Below are positions 11,164-22,913 of a stretch of DNA of 64,000 nucleotides, piece after piece. Under the pieces are notes generated by a model that saw only the letters and a program-made list of their open reading frames with translations, was not told the DNA's origin and did no database searches. Position numbers and translations under genes: made by a program. The first letter of the stretch is position 1. Every line of letters begins with the position of its first letter. This stretch comes from Ilyonectria destructans (Eukaryota; Ascomycota; Sordariomycetes; Hypocreales; Nectriaceae). The DNA lies in the NCBI GenBank assembly GCA_020740775.1, contig JAHEWK010000013.1, forward strand, positions 496,001 to 560,000. Direction: 5' to 3'.

Positions 11164-11710
11164 GAAATTGTTACCAAGAAATTCTACTAATCGGACCTTG
11201 CCAGTGAGCTTGTACGCTAGGGATCGCGATGGTGCCCCAGGAGCCTAGCTCTCATCTTATTATGAAGTTATATAGGTCTGAACTTGTATTTTGGTGGAAG
11301 CTCTTAGCTATGTGTCCTGCTTGTAAATCTCTGAATGTGGTGCAGCCAATACCCTAACTGTAGGACGCCGTCATGTTGTACAGCTGGAATCCAGACTTAA
11401 TGACGGCTCTAGTAAACAGGTGGAACACTATTGTGTTGTGATATTCTCGTTTTCAGGTTCTGCAATAGTTATTGTAAGGCAAAACACCCAGATTGTAAGG
11501 AAGAGCTTTAAGCAGGGGATAGAAACTTAGGGTTGGAATAGAGTTTCTTGTGGCTACTAATAGCTATGTGCCTAATTGCTCTACTCTATACTAAAAACAT
11601 GTAATAGGTAGGAAATAAAACCAATTGGAAAGAGATATAGGGACTAGGATTTAAAATAAAATAAAATAGAAATACACGAAAAGGAAAAATAGAATAGGAA
11701 ACATAGAAGA
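11164..11710. other. Intergenic, AT-rich, nothing recognised
   Basis: Stops occur in all frames and the DNA is A/T-rich with simple AAATA runs near 11640-11690. I see no gene, RNA or structured repeat. Confidence 0.5.
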
Positions 11711-12234
11711 TGTCACGGCCCGGGTCATCTCACCTGCGACCTACGTCAGGGACCCGCTTTTCCAGAACGGAACAACAGGCCGCCGATCGATCACTCTAGT
11801 ATCCACCTGGATTACCAGCGATTCAGTCCGCCCTACTAGTGATTGGAAGAAACACATGTAGTATATAGTCGACTGAGAAGTATGTATCTAGTATGGGTAG
11901 CTCCTCAGCTACCAACACAACTTGATTACATTGAGTATCCTTTACTCTACCATTATCAGACTTAATTGACTTATTCAATCTTGACGTACCTGATTCATTA
12001 CCAATATAAAACCAATCAGAACCAGCCTACCATAGACTCACAAGTATAGTGTAGTGTACCGATCGTCATATAGGAGGCTGTTGTGAACGGCCTCTAGTAG
12101 CTGGATTCCAGCTATCTAGTCCAGGATGCTATTTACATCAAATATAAAGAACAAAGAAAGAAGTTCCCAAATACCCAAAGTACATATTGGGTGCTGTCTA
12201 CACCAGCGTGGGTACTGTACACACAGTCCCTATA
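11711..12234 (+). mobile_element. Possible solo LTR (gypsy-like), right end uncertain
   Basis: The stretch opens with TGTCACGGCCCGGGTCATC, a TGT-start, CG-rich beginning typical of many fungal Ty3/gypsy LTRs. It continues as non-coding mixed sequence with TATAAA-like words (12005, 12142). A 'GGGTGCTGTCTACACC' block at 12189-12204 and nearby CA dinucleotides would suit an LTR 3' end. I could not find the expected 5-bp target duplication, so the right boundary is a guess. No adjoining gag or pol is present, so if this is an LTR it stands alone. Confidence 0.35.
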
Positions 12235-13048
12235 CTTACATAATTCTCGTCAGAAATCCTATGCCAACCCGATCAGGAAATCGTCAGGCTCTCTAAAAAA
12301 ACTGTACTAATCCAAAAGAGGAAATCGTCACGGACTCAACAATGACGGTCTGGATTGATGTGTTTAACAAGCAGTTACACCAGTAATATAGATATAATCA
12401 TTAAAAAAAAATGTATATCCATATCCGTTAGGCATCAAGCCTCTAGAGACGACTATATAAGATAAGGAACCTTGGTTGTGGTCAAGACCTAAGTCGCAAT
12501 TGCTTACTGGTCCGGTTGGGGCCGGGCTACGGCAGCCCTCGCCGGTGCCCTCGCTTGGGCCCAAGCTAGGGTGGGAGCACGAAGGGGAGCAGGAGCAAGA
12601 GCCGCCCGTGTCGGTGCCCGAGGTCGTGCTGGAACTGGACTTAAAGCTGAGGCTGGGGCTGTCCTGCTGTGGTCGAGGGAGCTTCTAGGCTACAATCACC
12701 AACGACGTAAGGATGTTATTGATGCTAATGCAATGCATACGAAATAGTAGGGAATAGCTTCAAATTAAGCAGGTGGATCAGATTGACGGTACATTAAAGC
12801 CCGAAAAAGTGACCTTCGTTGACCCCCTTGTCGGTAGGTCCGCGCTATCTAAACTTATGCCTCGTGCAGTACCGTACAGTACTCTGTATAACAGCCAGAA
12901 ATCGCGAGGATGTACAGGTTACTTTAGCGCCAAATTGGGTTTGAGAAGAACGCCAGAATTCGGCGAATGGGGGAATAGATCGGCACTTTTACCATTAGCT
13001 CTCAGCTGAGAGTCCATGGTTAGCGTATGCGAGGGCCTCAGATCTCCA
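12235..13048. other. Intergenic, nothing supportable
   Basis: A 70-codon plus-strand frame at 12476-12688 is a low-complexity Pro/Glu/Leu translation of repetitive GC-rich DNA without homology that I recognise. No gene is called. Confidence 0.45.
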
Positions 13049-13257
13049 CATGTAATCAGCTAGCTACGTGGATATTGTTCTGGACCGAGAGGGTTTTGAG
13101 TGTTCCTGCCGACTTATCCGAGAAACCTATCTAAACTCATCCTAAAGAAGCATCTTCATGTAATCTGCGTGCATATTGTTATTGACCGAGGGGATTTTGA
13201 GTGTTCCTGCCGACTTATCCGAGAAACCTATCTAAACTCGACCTAAAGAAGCATCTT
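13049..13257. repeat. Imperfect tandem duplication of about 100 bp upstream of the carbonic anhydrase
   Basis: Two head-to-tail copies begin with CATGTAATC at 13049 and 13157. Each ends in CCTAAAGAAGCATCTT. The cores from 13094 and from 13195, starting TTTTGAGTGTTCCTGCCGAC, are identical for about 45 bp (offset 101). The first copy has about 7 extra bases near its start. The block lies 380-590 bp before the carbonic anhydrase ATG and could duplicate promoter elements. Confidence 0.88.
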
Positions 13258-13634
13258 CAATTACCAGAAGTGTCGGTCAGAAGTGATCTGCGCACTCGTA
13301 CTTACTAGATTGGTGCAGGTCCGCGAGCCAGTACACCGAGCAGAGCTAGCGGTGTCATCACGGCGACTGCAAACATCTACAGAGTAGCTCCGGCGCTATT
13401 GCGACCCATGAGTCTGCTGGCAGCCAGATTAATCATAGCAAGACGTATATTTTCAAGCTGCCGGCCTAGGATACTGTAGTCAGTTGAGCCGGGCCTGGAG
13501 TGGTAGTTTATATAAAGGGCTGGCTGATAGCACAACCCATCGGCTTCCAGAACCTCTTTCACTTCAACATCGGCGAGGTATTTGCTGGCTCTTCGCATGA
13601 TTGTATTGCCCATACTGTCTCTGTCTTCTTCACC

Positions 13635-14580
13635 ATGGTCCAATTCACCTCCACTGCAGCCTCGGTCCTCGCCTTGGCTGGTGCTGCCGCCGCGGTTTGT
13701 AATTATGGGACGAGCTTCTTCCCTCGCGAGGCCCATGTCCCCGTTGGTACCTTTGGCTACACAGGACTGAACGGACCGTTGAACTGGTACGGCCTCAACA
13801 AGACTGCCAACAAGCTCTGCGCCAAGGGCCGCCACCAGTCCCCCATCAATCTCAACGCGTCTATCCCTGTGTCACCAGGCAAGGTTGCTGCCTTCAAGGT
13901 GGACAACTACCCCCTTGGCTCTAAATTCGAAAATCTGGGCACCACAGTAGAAGTGCCGGCCAACGGCACACTCACTGCTGGCGGTAAGACTTATAGTCTG
14001 GCCCAGTTCCACTTCCACACCCCTAGCGAACACCGCATTGAACTTGAGTACTTCCCAATGGAGGCACACTTTGTCTTTCAGGCAAAAGGCAAGCCCTATA
14101 CCTTGACCAAAGCGGTCCTGGTCCCCTTCCATCTTTGGCATTGCTAACAGGTCCCAACAGACAAGTCCATTGCAGTCGTGGCCTTCCCAATCGCCCTAGG
14201 ACTTGCCGACCTTCTGCTGGCATCCGTCTTTACCAACATCAACAGTGCTGCGACGCCAGGACAGGCTACCCTCACAGGGCCTCTGATATTTACTGGTCTG
14301 GAACATCATTTAACATCGAACCCCATCTACCAGTATGAATAAAACCAGCCCCTAGACCTACATGCAGACAGCAAATCTAACTCGACATAGCTACTCTGGC
14401 TCCCTTACCACTCCTCCCTGCTCAGAATCTGTCGAGTGGATAATCAGCACCAAGCCACTTTATATCGACGAATTCACTTATAATAAGGTGAAGAGCGTGG
14501 TACATTTCAATTCGCGATATACACAGAATACTCTCGGCGGCATCAATCTCCTACAGAACATCGCTTCAGAGCTTGCCTAG
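13635..14580 (+). CDS. Secreted alpha-class carbonic anhydrase
   Basis: Exons 13635-14088, 14161-14332 and 14391-14580 give 271 residues. An N-terminal signal peptide (MVQFTSTAASVLALAGAAAA) is followed by a mature alpha-carbonic anhydrase: RHQSPINL, then the zinc-binding histidines in QFHFHTPSEH and EAHFVFQ, and SGSLTTPPCSE near the C-terminal part. The enzyme interconverts CO2 and bicarbonate and should act in the secretory pathway or outside the cell. Intron 1 (14089-14160) uses a GC donor (AAAAG|GCAAGC) with a CTAAC branch site. Reading through it gives a stop after FHLWHC, so the GC-AG splice is needed to reach the conserved end. Intron 2 (14333-14390) is GT-AG. The ATG at 13635 was chosen because it gives the signal peptide. 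The frame upstream is open but non-homologous. Confidence 0.9.
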
Positions 14581-16055
14581 TCCTAGCATTGTCTCGGGGG
14601 CAAGTACGGAACCTCCGATATTATAAATTAATGTACTTAACTGTTATTTAGATCTGCATTAATGCGGTTATCTACCTTTGGGGCTGCATTCTTCAGCAGA
14701 GCGAACATGTTATTGAGACACTAAATGATGCTAGCGAGATCAAGAAGGTGTTATTTTACGTATGAAGGCCGAGGTAGTAGAAACGTGCATTATTATTCAC
14801 AAATCAGAATTTTTTTATTGAGAGTTCCCAAATGATCACCCTGCTATCAAATTCTAGAACAGAAGCTATACAGCCTCTTTTTAGACCACCGGGCAAAGCA
14901 AGATATAGTTACGTCGGGGTGGTTCGGTATCAAGGCGCCGCCGTTATTTCGAGACCTACGTCCCGAAATCCCTTCGCCCTTCCCCTTCTCCTATTGTTTC
15001 TGGCGGGCTTTCTAACAGCGTCACATTGTAAAGCGCTGACTGACAAAACAGTCTTCACGGCGGCTAGAAGACTATATTAAGGTTGTTAACAACTACTTAA
15101 GATTCATCCACTGTTCTTTCTACTACCTATAGCGGCCTTAATAGCTTTACTAACTTCAATCTATCTGGTAAGGCTACTAAAGTAGAGGCTCTAGAAGTTA
15201 CTGCTTTTTACCCTTCAAGATTTTAATACTTAGAAGTATTCCTTTTAGAATCTAAATTTAATATCACTATTACTATCTAACTTATAAGCTTTCTTAATCT
15301 TATAAGCTATCAGAAAGTATTAATATATATCCTTATATTTAAACCTAAAAAGTTTCCTGACTATAGATAGATTATGAAAATAAATTTAAATTTAAATTTA
15401 ATGTTGCGTCCGTTCCTATCATTGCGAAACAAAGAAATAGCAGCGTAGGTCATGTTGATATCATCACGATCAAATTTCTTAACTTCTTCAATCGCCGACA
15501 ATCCAGTCCTTATACTTCTTCATGACTTAGTCGTCCTTATCCCTATTGGCGGATTCGACTCTGTCAGTGAATTCGACTCTATGGGATGCTTCTGAAAAAA
15601 GAGAGTAAGTCGATCGCACGAACCCGATTAAATATGCTAATGTGGGGGTATGGCATACCCTAAGGCTGTGTCTTAAAAAAAAAAAAGGCGTACTGGCCTG
15701 GCGACAGCAACTAATTACAAGAGGTCTTTTAGCCTTGCTAAGTTGATGTTGACGTCACAGATACTTTCCGTCAGTACGGAAATATCAGAGACGCTGCAGT
15801 GCCTCAAGAACTGGATCAGACATGGTACCGTGAAGCTAAGTACTACTGCACCTAAGGTAGATTGGTTGCGGTAGGAGATTGAGAGTAGGAAAGAGCTCAG
15901 ATGTTGAGATTTGAATATTTGATCAAATATTTCAAATAACAAATTTGGACTTGCAGGCTATCAAATATTTCAACAATGGTTCCAGCTCGATTTATTTGAC
16001 TTGGAGTACGTCACATGGTCCAAACCCAGTTGCATCTCTACAGGGCTTCTATTCT
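14581..16055. other. Intergenic with an AT-rich island
   Basis: About 15080-15410 is strongly AT-rich with TTTAAATTTAAATTTAA-type repeats and resembles RIP-mutated remains. Short open frames at 14832-15080 and 15715-15942 have no recognisable content. The right part must include the 3' UTR of the minus-strand NmrA-like gene. Confidence 0.45.
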
Positions 16056-17163
16056 TCAAGCACCAAAAACCTTAGTCCAATCCTGCTTCTTCCAGTACTC
16101 CTCCACAGTACCGAGTGCGAGGGATGACTCCAACTGTACGCAGGCATTAGAACTCACTCGCTGTATTATGGTCCAAGTCAACTTACCTCTCGTGGGTGAA
16201 TGGTGGTAGGGTCATCTCTGCCCTCGTACCCAAATTCATTATAGTAGCTAAAGTTATCTTCGAGCTCTGGCTTTAATTCCTCCGGGAAGTGCTTGAAAGC
16301 TTCTTCTGCGGATATCGTAACAGACTCGGCCTTCATACCAGTAGCGTTTGTGAACGACTGGGCTAACTCCTTGACAGTTAGCCACGCCCTATAGCCAATG
16401 ACGTTCTTGCCGGCCGGCTTATTGATGAGTGCTTTGACAATGGGGCCGGAGTCCTCTTCGGCGGCAATGTAGGGGACTTTGACATCGGGCTCCAGGGTTC
16501 CGATAAACTGGACCGTTCCCTCGGCATTCTGAATCTATCAGCCATACTTTCTCATCTAGTGAGTATGGTGTACACGCTTACCTTTATCGGCTTCCCAATT
16601 GGGTTACCGACATAGTTGCTCAAGAAGAGCCCTGCCTGAAAGATGCTCGTTTTTGCCCACAGCTCAGGATACTTCTCCCGTCCATAGTCCTCTGCATTTG
16701 CCTTGGAGTCGAAGTGATACACATGAGTGTACTTGCCCTTGGACCACTTCGTAACGTTCGAAAGGGAGGAGAGGATGAAGCGCTCAAGGGTTGGGATCTT
16801 GGCGACTGTATCGATGACATCCTTCAGCATCTTAGTTTCATACTCGCCCGCCCAAACGTTCAAAGGTTTTCCTGGATCGGGCTTTCCGGGGTTGGCAAGG
16901 CTACCGAAGTAGAGGCCCCAGAAGTCACTGACGGCGAAGACGGCATGAGCACCCTCAAAGGCGGCTGGGAGAGTCTCGGGCTTTTCCATGTCGGCGTAAA
17001 CAACCTGGGCTCCGCGAGCTGCGAGAGCCTGAGCCTTGGGGCTCGAGGTATCTCGAGTCAGGGCGCGAACCTGCCAGCCTGATTCCTCGAGGAACGTCCT
17101 GGCCACAGAGCCACCCTGGTTGCCAGTGGCTCCGAGAACGACGATGAGCTTAGGTGAAGACAT
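16056..17163 (-). CDS. NmrA-like family NAD(P)-binding protein
   Basis: Exons on the minus strand are 16582-17163, 16187-16534 and 16056-16133, all joined in phase 0, giving 335 residues. The start carries VVLGATGNQGGSVAR, the GxxGxxG Rossmann motif of NmrA/HSCARG-type atypical SDRs. The middle shows VRALTRDTSSPKAQALAARG and a typical KNVIGYRAWLTVKELAQ stretch, and the end is EEYWKKQDWTKVFGA. Members bind NADP(H) and act as redox sensors or reductases. The classical catalytic Tyr-x3-Lys is not evident, which is normal for the group. The introns have GTAAGC and GTAAGT donors. Substrate and partner cannot be told from the sequence. It is not obviously linked to its neighbours. Confidence 0.88.
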
Positions 17164-18033
17164 GGTGAAATATTGATGGTTCGATGAATTGTAAAGATGT
17201 TGGTAAAGATGTTGGTGTCTATCAATGGACTTACCTACGCCCGTGGCTTCCTTTTATCTTCTCCCGTCTCGCCAATTTCATTGTGGCAGGGGCTGAAACC
17301 TGAAGCCAACAAGTTTGTAAGCATTTTCTGGTCAACTCATTGATGATTTTTGTAAAACTCGATTCTATTCTCAATGTCAGTCGTTATCACAGGCCTCTTC
17401 CTATTCCACCGGAGTTTCCAGAAAGTCCACCGCCGAGCCCATCGCATTGACAGACCCAGTGTTAGCGAATCAAGAGCCTTGCTCAATGCCTCAGCCAATC
17501 AGGTATCCCACAGTCTGTCTTGGCTTAAGCCGAGGCGGCGTAACTCTTCACCGACTCAATCCTCACGCATGGGCTTTACTAATTAAGAGTTCACCGGAGG
17601 GTTGAGAAAGTCCACTCCGAGCCCTCTGTAGCGGCAGAAGTACTGGAGCGGGACGACGCCGGACTTTTACTCATTGTCCGTGAGTCTAAGCGCGGATCAC
17701 GGGTGGATTAGGCTGCGACACGTCCAATCAACAACATAAAAAAGCATTGCATATTCACTAAGAAAGTTCACTCTCGATAGATCGTGTGCCCTTACATACA
17801 ATCATTTTTGTTGTCCCAGCAATAGCTAGATTTAGCTAATGTTTCGCTATTTATAATTCCCCCGAGGAATACCAAGAGTCAAACCACTTACAGCTTTAAA
17901 AGATGAAGCTCATCTCATTCAAATGATAATTGCCCCGGATAAAATTACCATCTTCATAACTTCACCAACCTTCATATTGTCATTCACAAGAACAAGCTAG
18001 TCCAAATCAATATTGACCCAAATCTGCCCCAAG
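17164..18033. other. Intergenic region between divergent genes
   Basis: Divergent promoters of the NmrA-like gene (left) and the epoxide hydrolase pseudogene (right). Two related blocks, CCGGAGTTTCCAGAAAGTCC near 17409 and CCGGAGGGTTGAGAAAGTCC near 17593, both followed by an 'A(C)CGAGCCC' word, look like a degenerate short repeat. No gene is seen. Confidence 0.4.
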
Positions 18034-19272
18034 ATGGCCCCTCGTTTTGGAAATCTTCCTTACAACGGCCCAGAGAAGGCCGAGCCCTTTACCTTTGAGA
18101 TTACAGATAGCGACATTGACGATTTCAATTCCCTTCTGGCATTATCCAAGATCGGACCCGCGACGTGGGAAAATCAGCATGCCGATGGCCGGTTTGGCAT
18201 CACCAGAAAGTGGCTCGATGACGCCAAAACAACCTGGTTGGACATTGACTGGCGCGCTTACCAGGACAGCATTAATGCATTCCCAAACTATAAGATGACC
18301 ATTGACGACACTGAATGTGGACCTACCACATCATCGTCCCGTCTCTACCTGGTTACGGGCTCTCGTCGAGTCCCAAAGACAAGGAGCTCACCATGGGCCA
18401 CGCGGCACGAATCATGAACCAGCTGATAATCAACCTTGGCTTCGCCGATGGATACGTGGCCCAGTGAGGCGGTATTGGTAGCATGCTGGCCCGAATCATG
18501 TCTGCCTCCTTCGACGAGTGTAAGGCATTCCACTGTACGTATTCACTGCAAGCTGCTAGTCGACGATATATTTTACTAACACAAAAAAGTGAATACCTTG
18601 AGTCCAAGCCCCGCCGACGACGGATGCGATATGCAAGATCTTAGCCCCGACGAAAAGGAGCGACTGGAGAGCTTGCACGGTTGGGTTGCCCATGGGATGG
18701 CATATGCCCTCGAGCATGGCACACGACCCGCAACTCTTGGCCTCGCTCTTTCCACAAGCCCACTGGCACTCCTTGCATGGTATGTCTGATGTCTCTTGGT
18801 CAGTAGCGTTATGACTAAATGCACATAGGGTCGGTGAGAAGTTCGGAGAATGGGCGGACAAACGACAACCTCTTCCCTTGAAGACTGTCCTCGGCATTGT
18901 CAGCTTGTACTGGTTCACCTCCACCTTGCCACGAAGTTTGTATCCTTACAGGCAGATCGTAGGAAGCATGGCAAACGGCGATGATCTCGGGCTACCTGTT
19001 TCCAAGGAAAAGCATCTTGGATACTCACTTTTTCTCGCTGAACCCCTCATCATGCTCAAGGCCTGGGCAGAGAAAGTATACCCAAATCTTGTGCAATATA
19101 AATCCCATGACAAGGCAAGTTCTCACGCTTTTCTGACAGTTCCTACATGATGTTTGCTGACAAGAGCATATCCTATCAGGGCGGGCATTTTGCCGCATTA
19201 GAGGAGCCGGGAAGCTTTTTGCAGGACGTTGAAGAGTTCATGGACAAGGTCTGCGACGTGAGAGGAGGATGA
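18034..19272 (+). pseudogene. Epoxide hydrolase (EHN + alpha/beta hydrolase), inactivated
   Basis: Exon 1 (18034-18534) opens with the EHN domain: PFTFEITDSDIDDFNSLLAL, TRKWLDDAKTTW and DWRAYQDSINAFPNYK. At about 18310 the frame breaks and jumps to PSLPGYGLSSSPKDKELTMG, so roughly 35-40 codons that normally hold the oxyanion HGWP motif are missing. Further on, TGA at 18466-18468 interrupts the nucleophile elbow, which reads VAQ-stop-GGIGS and lacks the catalytic Asp. Later exons (18590-18779, 18829-19114, 19180-19272) are well kept, ending with KGGHFAALEEPGSF, which has the catalytic His. The last intron has a GC donor (AAG|GCAAGT). Family role: hydrolysis of epoxides to diols. Here the lost nucleophile, deletion and stop mark a young pseudogene. 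Confidence 0.85.
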
Positions 19273-19731
19273 CTTCTTACCTTTTTAGCCTCGAATGTAT
19301 GTATAGTTATCAGAAGATTACGAGTTCCTAGGAAATCGCTCGAGGTAGAAAGCGTAATATGAAAGTGAACTTAGTGAAGAGCACAATCGAACCACTTGCT
19401 ACGGTTACGTTCAATGGCTAGTCTACAAAGCAATAGCCGGTCCAATTACAACCAGTCCCTGGCCAAGTTCCAGTGTACAGGGATTATATTACCAATCGCT
19501 TGAACCTCATGCATTTATAGCTACATGCCGGGCCAACACACTCGCCAGGGGTCATACCGTATCTAGAAACTCGCTTGCAAGAGTGCATTATCGCAAAACT
19601 GTATTGTGGAGCGACCTCGGCTAACGCTTGCATAAAAATCGGGGTTATTCAAACCGTCTCACTGTCCCTTGATATCGCATTGTTCATTTGCTCCATCTAC
19701 AATTTTCCCATGCAGAGCATACTTTGCTAAA
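19273..19731. other. Intergenic, promoter of the methyltransferase gene
   Basis: No gene is seen. A GCATAAAAAT word at 19629-19638, about 100 bp before the ATG at 19732, is a candidate TATA element. Confidence 0.35.
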
Positions 19732-21280
19732 ATGTCTGGCGTCAATCCCGGTGTCACTCCTCCCCCTGAGCAGCCCGATGTTGGAGCTTCAACTCGAGGT
19801 AACGAGCCTGGTATTCTGCCTCCCCAGCACTGGGCGCAGGTGGCCGAAGTCAGTACACATTTGATCTGCGCGATTTACGCCGAATTGCCGTCTTACAAGC
19901 GATTTGCAGGAACTCAGGGCGGAGGACGATGCCGATTCTTCGCTTGGGGATGATGCTGCCTCGTCAACAGCATCAATCACATCGAGTATTCTGGAATACA
20001 GAACAATCCAGGGTCGCACGTATCACAGGGATATTGGCAACGCCCAGTACTGGTTTGTGACGCATTTACAGGTCTATAAATTACACCCGTTGAAGAAATT
20101 GTAGGGGCACAAATGATGAACGCCAAAATGAGTCCATGGACGTCAAGTAAGCTGCTACCAAGCTCTCCAGGCGAGAGGCCGCTAATTCCACAGCCACCAT
20201 GTCCTGACACTCGTTCTGGACGGCGCCCTCCATCTCGCACCTATCCCTAAGGATATCAAGGTTCTATTGATTCAATCTATGATGAAAATAATCATCTTCG
20301 GAATTTACTAACTGTCATCATAGAAAGCAGTTGATATTGGAACAGGAACAGGTGCGCACTATAAGCTTTGCCAGGCATAAGCTAGGATCTGAAACTAATT
20401 GGTAATATTGATACTTTTATAGGGGTTTGGGCGATGTAAGACTGCAAATATTGAGCAACGAAAGACATCAGAACCTTTTCTAACGGCTAGTATAGTGACT
20501 TTGCCGAACAGTACGCTTCGGCTCAAGTCATTGGAACCGATATTTCGCCTATCCAACCCAGCTGGTTGCCACCAAACTTGGAATTGTGAGTAGTTCTCAC
20601 ATCTCTTAATCATCTCTTTTTGTTCAGGAACTAATACTTCTGTAGCCAAATAGATGACTGCACCCAGGAATGGACATTTGCCCCAAACTCCCTGGACTAC
20701 GTTCATATTCGCTGGCTGGTTGGTAGCATTGTCGACTGGCCCCATTTGTTCAAACAAGCATATCGATGCCTCAAACCAGGCGGATACCTGGAGAGCAACG
20801 AGGCGCTGTCGAGGATGGACTGTGACGACGGGACCATTCATGAGAAGAGCGCGATGCACCAATGGGGAAAGTTCTTTGTGGAAGGTGGCAAGAAAATCGG
20901 CCGGTCCTTTACCATTGTAGAAGATGGTGTGCAGAAGAAGGCTATGGAGGAGGCTGGGTTTGTTGGTATCGAGGAGCGTGATTTTAAAGTGAGTCTTCCA
21001 TACGTATTTTCTTGTGTCGACGAGGTAGCTAACAAGGCCTGGCGCACAGGTGCCGATTGGTGCATGGCCAAAGGATCAAAAGCTCAAAGAGATTGGAAAG
21101 TATGCTCAGGCAACTCTTGAACAGGACATTGAAGGCTATGTCCTCTTCATGGCCAACACGGTGGAAGGGTGGACGAAGGAGGAGATTGAAGTATACATCT
21201 CGCTGCTTCGTCGCGAGCTCCGAGCGGGTAAAATGCATCCGTATTACCTCCAAAAGGTTGTTTGGGCCCAAAAGATGTAG
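19732..21280 (+). CDS. LaeA-like SAM-dependent methyltransferase, nine exons
   Basis: Exons are 19732-19848, 19910-20052, 20105-20146, 20194-20260, 20324-20351, 20423-20435, 20496-20585, 20646-20988 and 21050-21280, giving 357 residues with every junction in phase. After an acidic leader ([20 protein letters not shown]) come [14 protein letters not shown], the SAM-binding [20 protein letters not shown], the acidic-loop region [30 protein letters not shown], and [11 protein letters not shown]. This is the fungal LaeA/TAM-type class I methyltransferase family, members of which either regulate secondary metabolism or methylate small molecules. It is probably not LaeA itself, because such paralogues are numerous. 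Exon 6 is only 13 nt and exon 5 is 28 nt, and both lie inside the SAM-binding motif. No stop or frameshift remains after splicing, so the gene looks functional. Confidence 0.88.
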
Positions 21281-21436
21281 ATTTATTGGATCATCAAGTC
21301 TAGAGTACATGCTATCTTCAATTGTGGAGTTATCAACCAGAGCTATCTTTCATTCTTCACCTTCGTACAAACGCCTATAGAAATGAGATGCCTGCCTTTT
21401 TCCTGCAAAGGAGGCTATTCGCTCGTAAAATTACAC

Positions 21437-22913
21437 TTAGCAAGAGAAGGGTGATCGGATAGAGCCGATTGCGTAGTGGTGTTGCTGTAGGAATTGTTAA
21501 TGCCATGTATCAACGATGGTTAGAATAAGACGGAAGACTTACAATGTCCTTGACACTGGCGTATGTCCCTCCAAAGAGGACAAGGAGGCCAAAAAGAAAA
21601 GCAAACAAGCAAGCAGAAGCATGAAGCAGGTTCTTTCTTTCATACCAATGTCCTTCGCAAAGAAGCTTATACCACATTATAGCTGGGAAGTATAACACAA
21701 ACCCAGATACAAAGAGAGCCGAGCTGAGCGAAAGAAGGTCATTGAAGATGGGAATGCCTTCACCAATAATCCACGAGACCACCGTGATGGCGGCTAGGAC
21801 GGCGAGCCAAGTGATCCAACCCTTGGGGGTGTTGATGAAGCGGGTTACCGAATCTTTGTAGAGCCGAATATGAACGTATCGGGCAGTGACTGTATTCCCG
21901 ATAGCACCGCTGATGAAGATTATGGGCAGTGCAACGCCGAACGCGACCTTCGATAGCAGGCTGCTGAGCGACAGTAGAGACGGGCTCTCTACGTCCGCGC
22001 CGACAAAGACGTAGATGAGGACACCAGTAGCTGTGTACACGACGATTTCGATGATTCCCAGGGTCCAGACTGACTTCATATAATCGGTCGGGGTATGCAT
22101 CTCAGACATGAAGGGTGTTAGAAACATGGCAAAGCAGTAGGCGAACAACATGTTGCAGATAGCCACCATGCCGTCCTTGAAGGTGGCATCGGGGGCCGGC
22201 CATGCGGACCAGTTGACATTTCCCAAGCCTCCTGGGGAATCTGCGGCCTTTATTCCGCTGGCGATGATGGTAATTCCGATGGCTGACACGACCGAGACAA
22301 GATCGAGATAACCGAGGATGGCAGCCTCGGTGAACGAGGGCATAATGGCTAGGACGAATAGAAGAATACCCGAGACAACGCTAAAGACTAGGCCGCAGGC
22401 CCCATAGTCGCTCAAAACATTGAATGCGATTGTTCCGGTGAGCATAAAGGACGATGTCATGAGGATTAGCTGGAGAACGTAGAGGAACCCGAACAGCTCC
22501 TCTCCGAACCGGCCCATGAGCAGGCCGCCGATGTCGCCATAGTGATGAATGGATGGATAAACAACCGAGACCTTGCCAACAATGTACCCAGTGTAGATGG
22601 CCAGCAGTCCTAGGACAATGCAGCAGAAGGTGCCCGCAACGACGCCAAGGGTCGCAAAGGCGGCAGGAAGACTGAAGGTGCCAAGACCGATGGCTTCGAC
22701 GACGAGGATGACGGTCAGGCGCTTCCAGCCAAGTCGGCGGAAGTGTGCTTCTCCTTCGGCGGTCTTTTGTTTCTCGAAGTCAGTGACGGTGCCAATGGCT
22801 CGGTCGTAAGTCGCGTCAACTCTTGCTATCCGATCAGCATCGAGCTCGAGCCCATGTGCTGGAGTTGACGTGCCCGTTGGCTTGGAGTCGGAATCGGAGT
22901 TGGCGATCCCCAT
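21437..22913 (-). CDS. Amino-acid transporter (AAAP family, AVT-like)
   Basis: Exon 1 (21543-22913) and exon 2 (21437-21484) give 472 residues. A cytosolic N-terminus (MGIANSDSDSKPTGTST) precedes about eleven hydrophobic helices. The first contains EAIGLGTFSLPAAFATLG, the hallmark N-terminal signature of Aa_trans proteins, where a 'G-LS/FSLP' loop breaks the helix. The family moves neutral amino acids by proton symport across the plasma or vacuolar membrane. The small last exon is supported by a GTAAGT donor, a CTACAG acceptor and the ending RSPFSC, common in these mould transporters. Without the splice the protein would end in an unrelated tail. The ATG at 22913 is preferred over an in-frame ATG at 23069 because homology begins after it. 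Confidence 0.9.

Noticed and set aside
17409..17630. Pair of related CCGGAG...GAAAGTCC blocks as a transposon terminal repeat
   Set aside because: They are direct rather than inverted, imperfect, and without target duplication.
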